64,000 nt of DNA from an uncultured Eubacteriales bacterium (GTDB lineage: Bacteria; Bacillota; Clostridia; Oscillospirales; CAG-382). A program made the position numbers and the translations under genes. The notes below the pieces were generated by a model. The model ran no database searches. It worked only from the letters and a program-made list of their open reading frames with translations, and was not told where the DNA came from. Below, in pieces: positions 16,794-26,900 of this stretch. The stretch covers positions 1-64,000 of the forward strand of contig URVJ01000010.1 in the NCBI GenBank assembly GCA_900551295.1. Reading direction: 5' to 3'. Within the stretch, counting starts at the first letter, position 1; each line of letters starts with the position of its first letter.

Positions 16794-18993
16794 CAGACTG
16801 TTGCAGATGAGGCAGACCAAAATACGCCACACTCTCGAAAAGAGAAAGCAAAACGGATATACCGACCTTGACGACTTCGGAACAGTTCCGATAACGCCCG
16901 GATATTCGGTAGAGCCGTGGTACAACAGCACAAACGGCAGCTTTTACGGCTATGACGGAATGTGCGAAAATTTCTGCCGCGTAACAGACGCGCACGAGCC
17001 TTACGTAGATCCCATAGAAATGCTCTGCGGAAGATGGCGCGATATGCTTGTAAACTACCGCGGAGATCTTCACTATATGCCCGACTGGCTCAAGAACAGC
17101 AAAAAGAACGCCGAATACCTAAAGAACGGCGCGACAAATCAGTGGTCAAAACGCTGGGACGAACAGAGATTTCCCTACGACGAATTAAAGCCGCTGCAAA
17201 GGAAATACAACATAACGACGGGTATCGACGGCGACGCGCACTTTGCCTGCGACTATCGCATAGGCTTTGAACTGGGTTTCGGCGGTTTTCTTGACAAGAT
17301 AGCGGAATACAGAAAGAAAAATCCCGGTCACGACGCTTTCTACGACGCTGAAGAACGCACCGTCAGGGCAATTATACGCTTTATCGACAGGCACATACAG
17401 AAAATCGAGAGCATGATCCCTCTTGAAACACGTCCCGAAATACGCGAAAATCTCGAAGAAATGTTAAAGACGTGCAAAAACATACGTACCGCGCCTCCCA
17501 AAACTTTCCGCGAAGTCTGCCAGTGGACTGCGTTCTTCAACTGCGCGTCGAGAATTTACACGCGCGACGGTGCAGGCTTTCAGCTTGACGTTCTGCTTCT
17601 TCCCTATTACGAAAACGACGTCCAAAACGGTATTCTCGACGACGAAACCGCAAAGTTCCTCATTGCAAATCTGCTTTTGATAGATCCGCATTACTATCAG
17701 ATCTCAGGCGTTGACGAAAACGGACGCGACCGCACAAACCATCTGTCCTATCTTATACTCGACGCCGCGGACGAAATAAACATCTCCTGCAACCTTACCG
17801 TGCGCTGGCATGAAAAGTGCGACAGGGAATTTATGAAAAAAGCCGTTTATCTTCTCATAAAGAACAAGAACGCATGGCCGCGTTTCTGCAACGACAAAGC
17901 GCTCTGCGAAGGCTACATGAGAAACGGCGCGGACAAAAAAACAGCCTGCGACAGAATAGCCGTCGGCTGCAACTGGATGTGCGTTCCGGGACGCGAATTT
18001 CCCATGAACGACACGGTAAAGATAAACATTGCCAAGGTCCTCGAAAATGCGCTTTCGGACATGAAAAACGAGCCGCAAAAAAGCACTGAGCGCCTGTTTG
18101 AGCTTTATTCGGAGCATCTGAAAAAGGCAATTGAGGTAACGGCTGCGGGAATAAATCTGCATATAGACAATGCGCACGACGTAACGCCCGAGCTTGTAAT
18201 GAATCTCATGATGCACGGAACTCTCGAAAAGGGACTTGACATTTCCGAGTGCGCCGAGCTTTACACGATAGGCGTTGACGGCGCCGGGCTTGCGGTAGTT
18301 GCGGATTCCTTCGGTGCGATTCAGACGCGCGTCGAAGAAGAAAAGGTCCTTACATGGGACGAGCTTTACAGGGCGCTTGACGACAACTTTGCCGATGAAA
18401 GAACGCGCCTTATAATGAACTCCGCGCCCAAATACTGCCATGGAAACACTTACAGCGACGAATGGGCAAAGAAACTTACCCAAAACTGGACAAAGCTTAT
18501 AAAAGCGCAGCCCATGCCTAAAAAACGCACGCTTGTGCCGGGCTGGTTTTCATGGTCGAGGACCATTGAATACGGTGCCTGCGTAGGTGCGACGCCCAAC
18601 GGCAGACGTGCCGGAGAGCCTATCTCACACGGCGCAAACCCCAATCCGCATTTCAGAAACGACGGCGCTCCCACCGCTCAGTCAACGGGTATTGCATCTG
18701 TTCAGTGCGGTTACGGAAACACCGCTCCTCTCCAGATAGAGTTTGACCCGATGGTAAAACCCGACGAAAACGGCGTCGAAACTATACTTTCTCTTATCGA
18801 GGGGCATTTCAGACTCGGCGGAACGCTTATAAACATCAACATTCTCGACAAAGACAAGCTCTTTGAGGCAAACAAGAATCCCGACAAATATCCCGATCTT
18901 GTGGTCAGGGTTACAGGCTTTACCGCGTACTTTGTAAGCCTTTCTCCGCAGTTCAGGCAGCTTGTCGTGGACAGATTCCTTACCGGAATTTAA
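16777..18993 (+). CDS. Glycyl radical enzyme of unassigned substrate
   Basis: A 738-residue enzyme of the pyruvate formate-lyase superfamily. The glycyl radical motif RVTGFTAYF is near the C-terminus, with Gly at residue 714. The thiyl-radical region reads AVGCNWMCVPGREF with Cys398 and Cys402. Dehydratase and lyase members usually have GCxE at this point with a Glu two residues after the Cys; here that place is Trp. It therefore does not look like the choline, glycerol, propanediol or hydroxyproline types, and I cannot assign a substrate. Linked oxidoreductases and an AraC regulator suggest a sugar-derived substrate in anaerobic cytoplasm. Confidence 0.92.
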   Translation: MLSYADRLLQMRQTKIRHTLEKRKQNGYTDLDDFGTVPITPGYSVEPWYNSTNGSFYGYDGMCENFCRVTDAHEPYVDPIEMLCGRWRDMLVNYRGDLHYMPDWLKNSKKNAEYLKNGATNQWSKRWDEQRFPYDELKPLQRKYNITTGIDGDAHFACDYRIGFELGFGGFLDKIAEYRKKNPGHDAFYDAEERTVRAIIRFIDRHIQKIESMIPLETRPEIRENLEEMLKTCKNIRTAPPKTFREVCQWTAFFNCASRIYTRDGAGFQLDVLLLPYYENDVQNGILDDETAKFLIANLLLIDPHYYQISGVDENGRDRTNHLSYLILDAADEINISCNLTVRWHEKCDREFMKKAVYLLIKNKNAWPRFCNDKALCEGYMRNGADKKTACDRIAVGCNWMCVPGREFPMNDTVKINIAKVLENALSDMKNEPQKSTERLFELYSEHLKKAIEVTAAGINLHIDNAHDVTPELVMNLMMHGTLEKGLDISECAELYTIGVDGAGLAVVADSFGAIQTRVEEEKVLTWDELYRALDDNFADERTRLIMNSAPKYCHGNTYSDEWAKKLTQNWTKLIKAQPMPKKRTLVPGWFSWSRTIEYGACVGATPNGRRAGEPISHGANPNPHFRNDGAPTAQSTGIASVQCGYGNTAPLQIEFDPMVKPDENGVETILSLIEGHFRLGGTLININILDKDKLFEANKNPDKYPDLVVRVTGFTAYFVSLSPQFRQLVVDRFLTGI

Positions 18994-19013
18994 ATCAGGC
19001 ACATAATTATTTA

Positions 19014-19052
19014 AACCCGGCGCGCCTATATATGCGTTCCGGGCTTTTCTTA
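19014..19052 (+). terminator. Terminator of the glycyl radical operon
   Basis: AACCCGG with CGCG pairs, with small bulges, to CG with CCGGGCTT, followed by TTTTCTTAT. It lies just after the glycyl radical gene and before the convergent AraC gene. Confidence 0.6.
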
Positions 19053-19059
19053 TATTGTG

Positions 19060-19827
19060 TTAAGCGCCGCACCGCGGACTTTTGCCGTAAAATCTCTTAT
19101 ATGTCCTGCAAAAATAGCTCACATCATTAAATCCGCAGCTTTGCGCGACCGCCGAAAGCTTTACGCTCGGATCGTACAGCATTATGCGCGAGTGTTCAAG
19201 ACGTATTTCGGTAAGCTTTTCAAACACGGTCTTTCCGAACGCCGCATAAAAGTCGCGGCACAGCTTTGACTTTGAATAGGGATAAAACTCAAGTATATCC
19301 GAAAGAGTCACGGGAAGAAAATAGTTTGCCTCAAGATATTCCTTGACTTTGTATATATCGCTGCGTTCCGTCTGCAAAGCTGTTCTGAAAAACACCGCGG
19401 CGATCTCATATGTCTTTGCGCAAAGCATGGCGCTGTCGGTCGTACTTCCGAATTCGCCGTAAAAGCCGTCGATAAGCGCGAGAAAAGCGCGGCTGTCCTT
19501 TCCTTTATACACGCCGCTGCCGTCTACGCCGAAGTAACTGCACAGCTTTTCGACATAATCTCCGTTAAAGCCGAGAAAAGCCGTTGTAAAGCTGTCGTTT
19601 CCGTAATATGAGTGCGGCACGCCTTTCGGGGCAAAAAACATATCTCCCTTTTCAAGATCATATGCTTTTCCGTCCGCCTCAAAAACGCCCTCTCCGCCGC
19701 ACACCGCAAAAATCTGATCGAATACCAGCCCGTCCGGACGGACTACCTTTTCCTGCAAATGGCGGTTTCCGATACTGACCGGGTAAAGAGGAAACATATC
19801 CTTATGTTCAAACACACAGGTTTTCAT
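19060..19827 (-). CDS. AraC-family regulator with cupin domain
   Basis: A 255-residue regulator. The cupin half shows YDLEKGDMFFAPKGVPHSYY near residue 60. The C-terminal AraC domain has LSDILEFYPYSKSKLCRDF and LSAVAQSCGFNDVSYFCRTY. It is divergent from the GH2 gene at 19963 and convergent with the glycyl radical operon, so it most likely controls the GH2 gene and perhaps the operon, since both promoters have the form TTTACT-N17-TATAAT. The inducer is unknown. Confidence 0.9.
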   Translation of the reverse strand: MKTCVFEHKDMFPLYPVSIGNRHLQEKVVRPDGLVFDQIFAVCGGEGVFEADGKAYDLEKGDMFFAPKGVPHSYYGNDSFTTAFLGFNGDYVEKLCSYFGVDGSGVYKGKDSRAFLALIDGFYGEFGSTTDSAMLCAKTYEIAAVFFRTALQTERSDIYKVKEYLEANYFLPVTLSDILEFYPYSKSKLCRDFYAAFGKTVFEKLTEIRLEHSRIMLYDPSVKLSAVAQSCGFNDVSYFCRTYKRFYGKSPRCGA

Positions 19828-19882
19828 GATGTTCTTGTCTCCGTTCGTGGAATATAGTTATATGATTTAAAAAATAATTATA

Positions 19883-19911
19883 TTTACTTTCAAATTTACG
19901 TGCTATATAAT
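19883..19911 (+). promoter_or_regulatory. Promoter of the GH2 gene
   Basis: TTTACT (19883-19888) and TATAAT (19906-19911) with 17 bp spacing. The weak -35 agrees with activation by the divergent AraC protein. Confidence 0.5.
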
Positions 19912-19962
19912 TATATTACATTAAACTGTTTCCAAAGTCAAGCAGAAAAGGAGAACCGAGAA

Positions 19963-22323
19963 ATGAAAAAAGTATGTATTTCAAAAAACTGGCTGTTTTG
20001 CTCCCCCGACTTTAACGGCACGTCAACCGTCGATCTGCCGCACGACTACTCCGTAAAGCTTCCGCGCGACAAGAACGCGCCCGATCACGGTTCCAACGGC
20101 TTCTTTACCGGAACAAGCGGAGAATATACAAAATATATGACGTTTGACGACAGCGCGCACACAATTCTCGATATAGACGGCGCATATATGTGCGCGAGAA
20201 TCAGCTTTAACGACAATCAGACGGATATGCACCCCAACGGATATATGCCGTATCTCGTGGATATTTCCGACAGGGTACGCCCCGGAAGAAACAACAAAAT
20301 TTCAATACACGTTACAAACGTTCAGCCCTCAACGCGCTGGTATTCGGGTTCGGGCGTTTACAGAGATGTGTTTATATGGACGGGCGGAAAAATAAGAATA
20401 GAGCCGTGGGATCTCTACGTCACAACCGAAAGCATATCCGAAAAAAGTGCAAGAGTCGCGGTGCGCACCTGTATAAGCGCTGATTACGGCGCAAATATAA
20501 AGCTCGAATTTGACTTTGCCGACAAAAACGGAAATACCGTTCTTTCAAAAACGCGTAATGTTGACGTTATCTCAGGAAAAAATGATTTTGTGTTTGACTT
20601 TGATATTGAAAACCCTCTGCTTTGGGACTGCGATAACCCAAACCTCTACACCCTCGGCGTAAAAATATATTCGTCTGACGTATGCGAGGACGAATTTACC
20701 TCGCGTTTCGGAATAAGAACGGTACAGACCGACGCAGAAAACGGTCTGCGCCTGAACGGAAAGTCCGTAAAGCTTCACGGCGGCTGCATACATCACGACC
20801 ATGCCCTGCTCGGCAGCGCAGAATATCCGGCAGCCGTAAGAAGAAAGCTTGAAAAGCTGAAATCCGTTGGATTTGACTCGGTCCGCACGGCACACTGTCC
20901 TCCGTCGCTTACATTCCTCGAACTTTGCGACGAAATGGGCATAATCGTAATGGACGAGGCGTTTGACGTGTGGAACAAGCCGAAAAAAATCATGGATTAC
21001 AGCCTTTGGTTTGCCGATTGGTGGGACAGGGATATAAGCTATATGGTAAAGCGCGACAGAAGCCACCCCTGCGTATTCTCTTACTCTACCGGAAACGAAA
21101 TCGTGGAACGCAACGGAAATTCCGACGGTTACGTTTGGGCAAAAAAACTGGCTGACGAAATCAGAAAGTACGATACGACGCGCCCCGTCACAAACGCGGT
21201 CTGCATTATCGGCGAAGAGCAGAACACCTATGCTCCCGACGATTATAAGCAGGATTACAAAAAGCTTGTAATGCTCGATTATCCGGATACAAACAGCTCC
21301 TTTGCCGCAAGAACCGAAAAATACATGGAGCCGTTGGACATTGTCGGGTACAATTATCTGTTCAGAAGATATGCCGAAGACCGTGAAAAATATCCCGACA
21401 GGGTCATATGGGGTTCCGAAACGCACACGCTTTATTTCTATGATTCATGGAAAGCCGTAACGGAAAACCCTAACGTAATAGGCGACTTCACATGGACGGC
21501 ATACGACAACCTCGGCGAGGCGGGAACAGGAAGATTCGGCTGGGGCGGCGACGGCGTTTATATCCGCGGAATTTCCATTGCGGACTATCCGTGGAGAGCC
21601 TGCTATCAGGGAGATTTTGACCTTTGCGGAAACCGCAGACCGCAGTCTTATTTCAGAGAGGCAATCTGGAAGGACATGACAGCGCCGCACATTTTCACAA
21701 CTCACCCAAAGCGCAACGGCGACTGTTTTTCGGGTACGGTCTGGCACTGGTACGACGTTCACGAAACATGGACGTTTGACGAAGAATATATAGGACAGCC
21801 CGTAAAAACCGACGTATACACAACAGCCGACGAGGTTGTATTCTATCTCGGCGAAAAGGAAGTTGCAAGAGCCGTACCCGAAAAAGCCATAGCCACGGCA
21901 TATATTCCGTATCAGCCCGTAAAACTGACTGCCGCCGCATTCAGAAACGGCAAAGAGGAATGCAGATTTTCGCTTTGCCCCGTAAACAAAGCGCACGGTT
22001 TGACAATAACCCCCGACAAGGACAGTATCAGAGCCGACAACCGCGATCTGTGCTACTTTGACATAAGCGTGACCGATAAAGACGGAAATTCCGTGACAGA
22101 CGGAGAGCACGAAATCAGCGTTACGGTTTACGGCGCCGAACTTATAGGAGTATACGGCGCAAATCCCTGCAACGAGGATATGTACGGCACGAACAAATGC
22201 CACACCTTTGAAGGAAAAGCACTGGCGGTGGTAAAGGCGGCGTCGCCCGACTATGTAAGAGTTTTTGTAAGCTCGTGCGGACTTAACGGCGCGGTTGCTT
22301 TCATCCCCGCGATACAGCCTTAA
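19963..22323 (+). CDS. Glycoside hydrolase family 2 enzyme
   Basis: Retaining glycosidase of 786 residues, resembling beta-galactosidase or beta-glucuronidase. The order is sugar-binding jelly roll (RWYSGSGVYRDVF near residue 124), immunoglobulin-like domain, then a TIM barrel. The acid/base Glu is in STGNEIVE and the nucleophile Glu in VIWGSETHT. C-terminal DUF4982-like and GH2 C-terminal domains follow. ATG 19963 has AAAAGGAG 9 nt upstream. No signal peptide is present, so it acts inside the cell on imported oligosaccharide or glycoside. Its neighbours suggest it may release the sugar that enters the oxidoreductase/glycyl radical pathway. Confidence 0.9.
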   Translation: MKKVCISKNWLFCSPDFNGTSTVDLPHDYSVKLPRDKNAPDHGSNGFFTGTSGEYTKYMTFDDSAHTILDIDGAYMCARISFNDNQTDMHPNGYMPYLVDISDRVRPGRNNKISIHVTNVQPSTRWYSGSGVYRDVFIWTGGKIRIEPWDLYVTTESISEKSARVAVRTCISADYGANIKLEFDFADKNGNTVLSKTRNVDVISGKNDFVFDFDIENPLLWDCDNPNLYTLGVKIYSSDVCEDEFTSRFGIRTVQTDAENGLRLNGKSVKLHGGCIHHDHALLGSAEYPAAVRRKLEKLKSVGFDSVRTAHCPPSLTFLELCDEMGIIVMDEAFDVWNKPKKIMDYSLWFADWWDRDISYMVKRDRSHPCVFSYSTGNEIVERNGNSDGYVWAKKLADEIRKYDTTRPVTNAVCIIGEEQNTYAPDDYKQDYKKLVMLDYPDTNSSFAARTEKYMEPLDIVGYNYLFRRYAEDREKYPDRVIWGSETHTLYFYDSWKAVTENPNVIGDFTWTAYDNLGEAGTGRFGWGGDGVYIRGISIADYPWRACYQGDFDLCGNRRPQSYFREAIWKDMTAPHIFTTHPKRNGDCFSGTVWHWYDVHETWTFDEEYIGQPVKTDVYTTADEVVFYLGEKEVARAVPEKAIATAYIPYQPVKLTAAAFRNGKEECRFSLCPVNKAHGLTITPDKDSIRADNRDLCYFDISVTDKDGNSVTDGEHEISVTVYGAELIGVYGANPCNEDMYGTNKCHTFEGKALAVVKAASPDYVRVFVSSCGLNGAVAFIPAIQP

Positions 22324-22344
22324 ATCTGTAAACACAAATTTCCA

Positions 22345-22383
22345 ACCCGGTACGGTATTTCTTTTGCCGTTCCGGGTAATTTT
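22345..22383 (+). terminator. Terminator of the GH2 gene
   Basis: ACCCGGTACGG pairs with CCGTTCCGGGT with one central mismatch, followed by AATTTTAT. Confidence 0.6.
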
Positions 22384-22385
22384 AT

Positions 22386-22421
22386 ATGCAAAAAAAGCCC
22401 TCCGTTTCAAGGAGAGCTTTG
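22386..22421 (-). terminator. Terminator of galE
   Basis: On the minus strand AAAGCTCTCC pairs with GGAGGGCTTT through one wobble, followed by a T run. Confidence 0.65.
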
Positions 22422-22441
22422 ATCTGCAATTCGTTTTTTAA

Positions 22442-23458
22442 TCAGTCGCCGTAGCCTGTGGGATTGTTCTTCTGCCAGTTCCATGAATCGCGGCACATAT
22501 CTTCAAGGTTCTTCTTTGCCGTCCAGCCGAGAACCTCTTTTGCCTTTGCGGGATCGGCATAGCACTCGTCAATATCTCCCGCGCGTCTGGGAGCTATAAC
22601 ATACGGAATCTTTACTCCGTTTACCTTTTCAAATGTCTTTACCATGTCGAGAACGCTGTAACCTATACCCGTTCCGAGGTTAATTATATCTGTACCCTTG
22701 AATTTTGTCGCGTATTCAAGTGCGTCAACATGACCTGCGGCAAGGTCTACTACGTGAATGTAGTCGCGCACACCCGTACCGTCGTGCGTTTTGTAGTCGT
22801 TTCCGTAAACGGAGAGCTGCTTTAACTTTCCTACGGCAACCTGAGAGATATACGGCATAAGGTTGTTTGGTATGCCCTGGGGGTCTTCGCCCATAAGTCC
22901 GCTTTCATGCGCGCCGATAGGATTGAAGTAACGCAGAAGCACGCAGGTAAGCTCTTTGTCGGCAGCAGCTGCGTCGGTGAGTATCTGCTCAATCATATAT
23001 TTTGTCCAGCCGTAAGGATTTGTGCAGCCGGTCTTTTTCATTGTTTCTACAAGCGGCACTTTTTCGGGCACGCCGTAAACGGTGGCTGACGAGCTGAACA
23101 CTATCTTCTTTACGTCATGTCTTCTCATGCTTTCAAGCAGCGAAAGTGTGCTGTCTATGTTGTTTCTGTAATATTCGATAGGCTTTACGCAGGATTCGCC
23201 GACTGCCTTGAGTCCGGCAAAGTGAACGACGGCGTCGATCTTCTGCTCCGAGAATATCTTGTCGAGTGCAGACGCGTCGCATACGTCGGCCTGATAAAAT
23301 ATCGGGCGCTTGCCTGTTATTTTTTCAATGCGGTTAAGAACCTCCGGCTTTGAATTGACAAAGTTGTCGGCGATTACTACGTCGTAATTTCTGGAGAGCA
23401 GCTCAACTGCCGTGTGGCTTCCGATATAACCTGTTCCGCCTGTAAGAAGAACTTTCAT
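22442..23458 (-). CDS. galE: UDP-glucose 4-epimerase
   Basis: Interconverts UDP-galactose and UDP-glucose in the Leloir pathway and supplies UDP-galactose for envelope polymers. The 338-residue protein starts MKVLLTGGTGYIGSH (NAD-binding GxxGxxG). It has the catalytic Ser in FSSSATVYG and the YxxxK motif in YGWTKYMIEQ. DYIHVVDLAAGHV is a further epimerase hallmark. The start at 23458 follows CCGGAGG; an upstream in-frame start lies within the promoter. It is transcribed alone. Confidence 0.95.
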   Translation of the reverse strand: MKVLLTGGTGYIGSHTAVELLSRNYDVVIADNFVNSKPEVLNRIEKITGKRPIFYQADVCDASALDKIFSEQKIDAVVHFAGLKAVGESCVKPIEYYRNNIDSTLSLLESMRRHDVKKIVFSSSATVYGVPEKVPLVETMKKTGCTNPYGWTKYMIEQILTDAAAADKELTCVLLRYFNPIGAHESGLMGEDPQGIPNNLMPYISQVAVGKLKQLSVYGNDYKTHDGTGVRDYIHVVDLAAGHVDALEYATKFKGTDIINLGTGIGYSVLDMVKTFEKVNGVKIPYVIAPRRAGDIDECYADPAKAKEVLGWTAKKNLEDMCRDSWNWQKNNPTGYGD

Positions 23459-23495
23459 TTCAATATACCTCCGGATAAAGTTTCTTTTTTCTTTT

Positions 23496-23524
23496 ATTTT
23501 ATCCCATATTTTCCGAGTTGTCAA
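23496..23524 (-). promoter_or_regulatory. Promoter of galE
   Basis: Minus-strand TTGACA (23524 to 23519) and TAAAAT (23501 to 23496) with exactly 17 bp between. Confidence 0.65.
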
Positions 23525-23635
23525 CACCAAAATCATGTCATTTTGTTACTCTTTTTTCAAAAAATGCCTCATATGTGAATACATAAAAAAATGACGGTTA
23601 ATAATAACACATAAATAAGGGTGCGGAGGTAAAAA

Positions 23636-23944
23636 ATGATAAAAGGCTGTACAAAAAGAGTGATAGTGGTAAAGGACGTAAGGAGCGATATATTTGAAGA
23701 AGCGTATTTCATTCTGCGTCCGTCGCAGCAAAGCAATGCCCCGGAGAAAAGCAGCAACGACATTCTCACCGAGGCAAACAGAATAGTATCAACTTGTGAA
23801 TGCGACGCGCCGAGAGGCACGGTCGGAATATCACGCAAAAAGCAAACAAAATTCAAAGTGCGCGACTTTTTGTTTTTCACCTGCGGCTTTGCTTTTGCCG
23901 CTGCGTGTTATGCGGCGTTATGCGCGCTGGGTTTTGCGCTTTAA
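23636..23944 (+). CDS. Small conserved protein with C-terminal membrane helix
   Basis: A 102-residue protein starting MIKGCTKRVIVVKDVRSDIF. The N-terminal MIKGC..R.IVVKD..S..F.EAYF pattern recalls a conserved but uncharacterised clostridial small-protein family. Residues 78-100 form one hydrophobic segment (LFFTCGFAFAAACYAALCAL). The ATG has GGAGG 6 nt upstream. It sits alone between galE and the convergent GLUG-protein gene. I do not assign a function. Confidence 0.65.
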   Translation: MIKGCTKRVIVVKDVRSDIFEEAYFILRPSQQSNAPEKSSNDILTEANRIVSTCECDAPRGTVGISRKKQTKFKVRDFLFFTCGFAFAAACYAALCALGFAL

Positions 23945-23979
23945 AACAAATGTGGTTTTTTACACGGGACGGCGAAACT

Positions 23980-26900
23980 TTACTTTGTCGTCTTTTGTTT
24001 TTTTGCCCTGCGTTTCTTCTTCAGGACTATCGCGATAATTGCCGCGATTATACCGAGAATACCGCCGCAGAGAACATATATAAGCGTCATTGACTTTGCG
24101 TCGCGCCAGCCGTATATTATGCAGAAAGTTTCGGTCTTTCCCGACATTTCGGTAATGATATAACTTCCGCGGTTTTCGGATTTAAGGCGTTTCCACTTGC
24201 CGTCGTCAAGTTTCCAGACAGCGGCTTTCTTTTTGTCGGGATTGAGAATGCGCACCTGCGTTATATCGTTTTCGCCGAGGTCTGTTCCGAAAAGCTCGGC
24301 GTCAAGCACGACTGCGGTCTGCTTTGCATGGAGAGAGGCGGCAGGGCTTGTGTTTCCGAATTTTACGTTTATATAAGCTTTATCGGTAAACTTGCCCTCT
24401 GCGATCATCATGGGCAGAGTATATCCGTCGAGAACTCCGCTTTCAATAGTTTCGATATACGGCAGATAAAGCGCGTTTACCGTGACGTCGGCTCTTATAT
24501 TATTGCAGTCGGATATATTTTCCCAAGAGCCGTAAAATCCGTCGCGTTCGGGTACTTCGGGCACTCTTTCGACTTCAAGCGACGAACCGTAATCGGCATA
24601 AAGCACATACAGTGTTTCGGGTTCGTCCTCATCGCCGTCGGTAAAGGTAATTTTGAGTTTTGAAAGCGCCTCGGGAGCGCCCTCAATCGAGCTTACCGCG
24701 TCAAATCCGACAGCCGTTGCGCGTCCCGTATAGCTTACGCCGTCTATCGCGCCGATTCCGCTGTCAACGTATATATTGTCCTTTATATTTTCAAGGCTGC
24801 CGAAACCGCCTGCCACTGCGCCTGCCGCCTCATCGGCACTGACTCTGCATACCGAAACGCAGCCCGTAAGCGTTCCTGCGCGTCCGGCAATGCCGCCTGC
24901 ATACTTTTCTGCGCTTACAGCGCACTTTGCATAGCTCTTTCTTACCGATGACGAGCTGAATCCCGCAACTCCTCCGGCATATTTTCCGGCGGTGCTTTCA
25001 ACGTCGCCGAAACCGTAGCAGACATATACCGTTCCGAGGTTCATCCAGCCGACAATACCGCCTATGCAGTCCTTTTTGCCGGTTATCCTGCCGAAGTTCT
25101 CGCATTCCTGAAGTATGGTCTTTGTGCGGTAGGTGAAATTGAGAGTATCCGGCTTTTCTATATCGTCCTCGGGGTCAGACATATATTCCACCGCCATAGA
25201 GCCCGCAATGCCGCCGACGTTTCTGTCTGCGTCGATTTTGCCGTAGTTGCGCGATGATTTTACCTTTCCTTCGCGTGTAGCCTCAATATTTTCCTCAGAC
25301 GCGTCCTCGAGATAATCGTCAACGCTGTTGTTTCTAAGTTCGTCAACGGCGTCTTTGAGCACGTTGTTAATAGATGAGAACCGGTCGTATATATTTCTGA
25401 GATCGTCGTCTATGGTATCGGCTTTTCCCGAAAGCTTGCCGTTTATCGAATCTATTTCCTTGCCTATCGACTCCATAGCGTCGAAAATATTGTCGCTTGA
25501 GGTTCGTGTTTCTTCGCTTATCTTTACAAACCTGAAATCCTTTTCGGAAAGATCCGAAATAATATCTCCCGTCTTGTCAACGGCGTCGGAAAGAATATCG
25601 CTTGTTTCGGAAAGTTTGTCAAAGGCTGCGGAAAGGTCGTCGCAGGCAGCGTTTATCTGATCTGCGGTTTCGTTTGCAAAGTCCTTGTACAGCGTTCTTT
25701 CCTCGTCTATGGCGTCGGACAGCGTATCAACCGCCGAATTCATCTTCTTCATTGCGAAGGACAGCGATTTTGACGCGCTCTGCAATCTGTCGGTAAAGCT
25801 CTCGAACGAGTCTATATCGAATTCCACGTTCTGCGATACCGTAAGCATTGCGTTCATAATGCCGTTCAGTGCGTCGCTCATGTCCGAAACCGAACCTACT
25901 ATGTTTTTAAGGTACTTTGAAAGGCTCTTGTAGATCAGCAGCACCTCGTCTATGTTTTCGGGAGGAAGTTCGCCCATTACGCCCTGAATTTTGTCGAGTG
26001 AATTTCCGAGCTTTGTATTTGCCTCCACAAGAAGCGCGAACGAATCCGCCATATCCTTGAATGCCGACTTTATCTTGCTCTTGTTTTTGATTACAAATGC
26101 GTCCTCAAGGTCGCTCATTGCAAGGGAAAGCTTGTCGAAAGCCGAGCTTAACGCGTCAACCGAGACCTGCATTTCGTCAACTCCGTCGCACAGCTTGTCG
26201 TAAGCCGCGTCAGAATCGGGAAGATTTATATCTATGTTGTCCACGGCTTTTTTCAGAAGATCCATGGATTCGGACAGTCCGTCAAAACCGTCCCTTATCT
26301 CGTCGGTCACGGGTTCGAGTTTGTCGAGTGTGTCGGACAGCGTATTGAAAATGTCGTTTACGACGTCGATATTCTCGTCGGCAAAGTCCGTAACTCCGTC
26401 GGCAAGGTTTTCGGCATTTTTGCGCGCCTCATCTGTAAGACCGTTAATGCTGTCAACACTCTGTGAAATGTCGTCCGACGTTTCGGAGGCATGGTCTGTA
26501 AGGGTGTTCATCTCGCTGTTAAGTCCGTCAAGCTCGCGCTTTAATTTATCGAGTGCGCTTTCCGAAATAGACAGCACAATAAACGGTTCGGCCTGCCCGA
26601 CAATACCGCCTACGTCTTTTCTTCCGTATATTCTGCCGTAGTTTGAGCAGTTTTCGATATATCCCGACTGACGTCCGGCAATACCGCCGATATTGTAGCC
26701 TATATGCTGATAACCGACAACGGCATTGTTGCGGCAGTTGCCGATGGTTCCATCGGAAAATCCCGCGATACCGCCTGCGTCCGAATGACCTGCGACTATT
26801 GATTCTTCATTCTGCTCGCGCGAAATGCGGAATTTCTCCAAAACCGCGCTGAAATCCATATCCAGTCCGGAAAGAGAGGTTGTCGTGCTCTTCTCATACG

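Noticed and set aside
21445..22410. Minus-strand open frame opposite the GH2 C-terminus
   Set aside because: No start signal or recognisable product, and the GH2 domains on the other strand account for the sequence.
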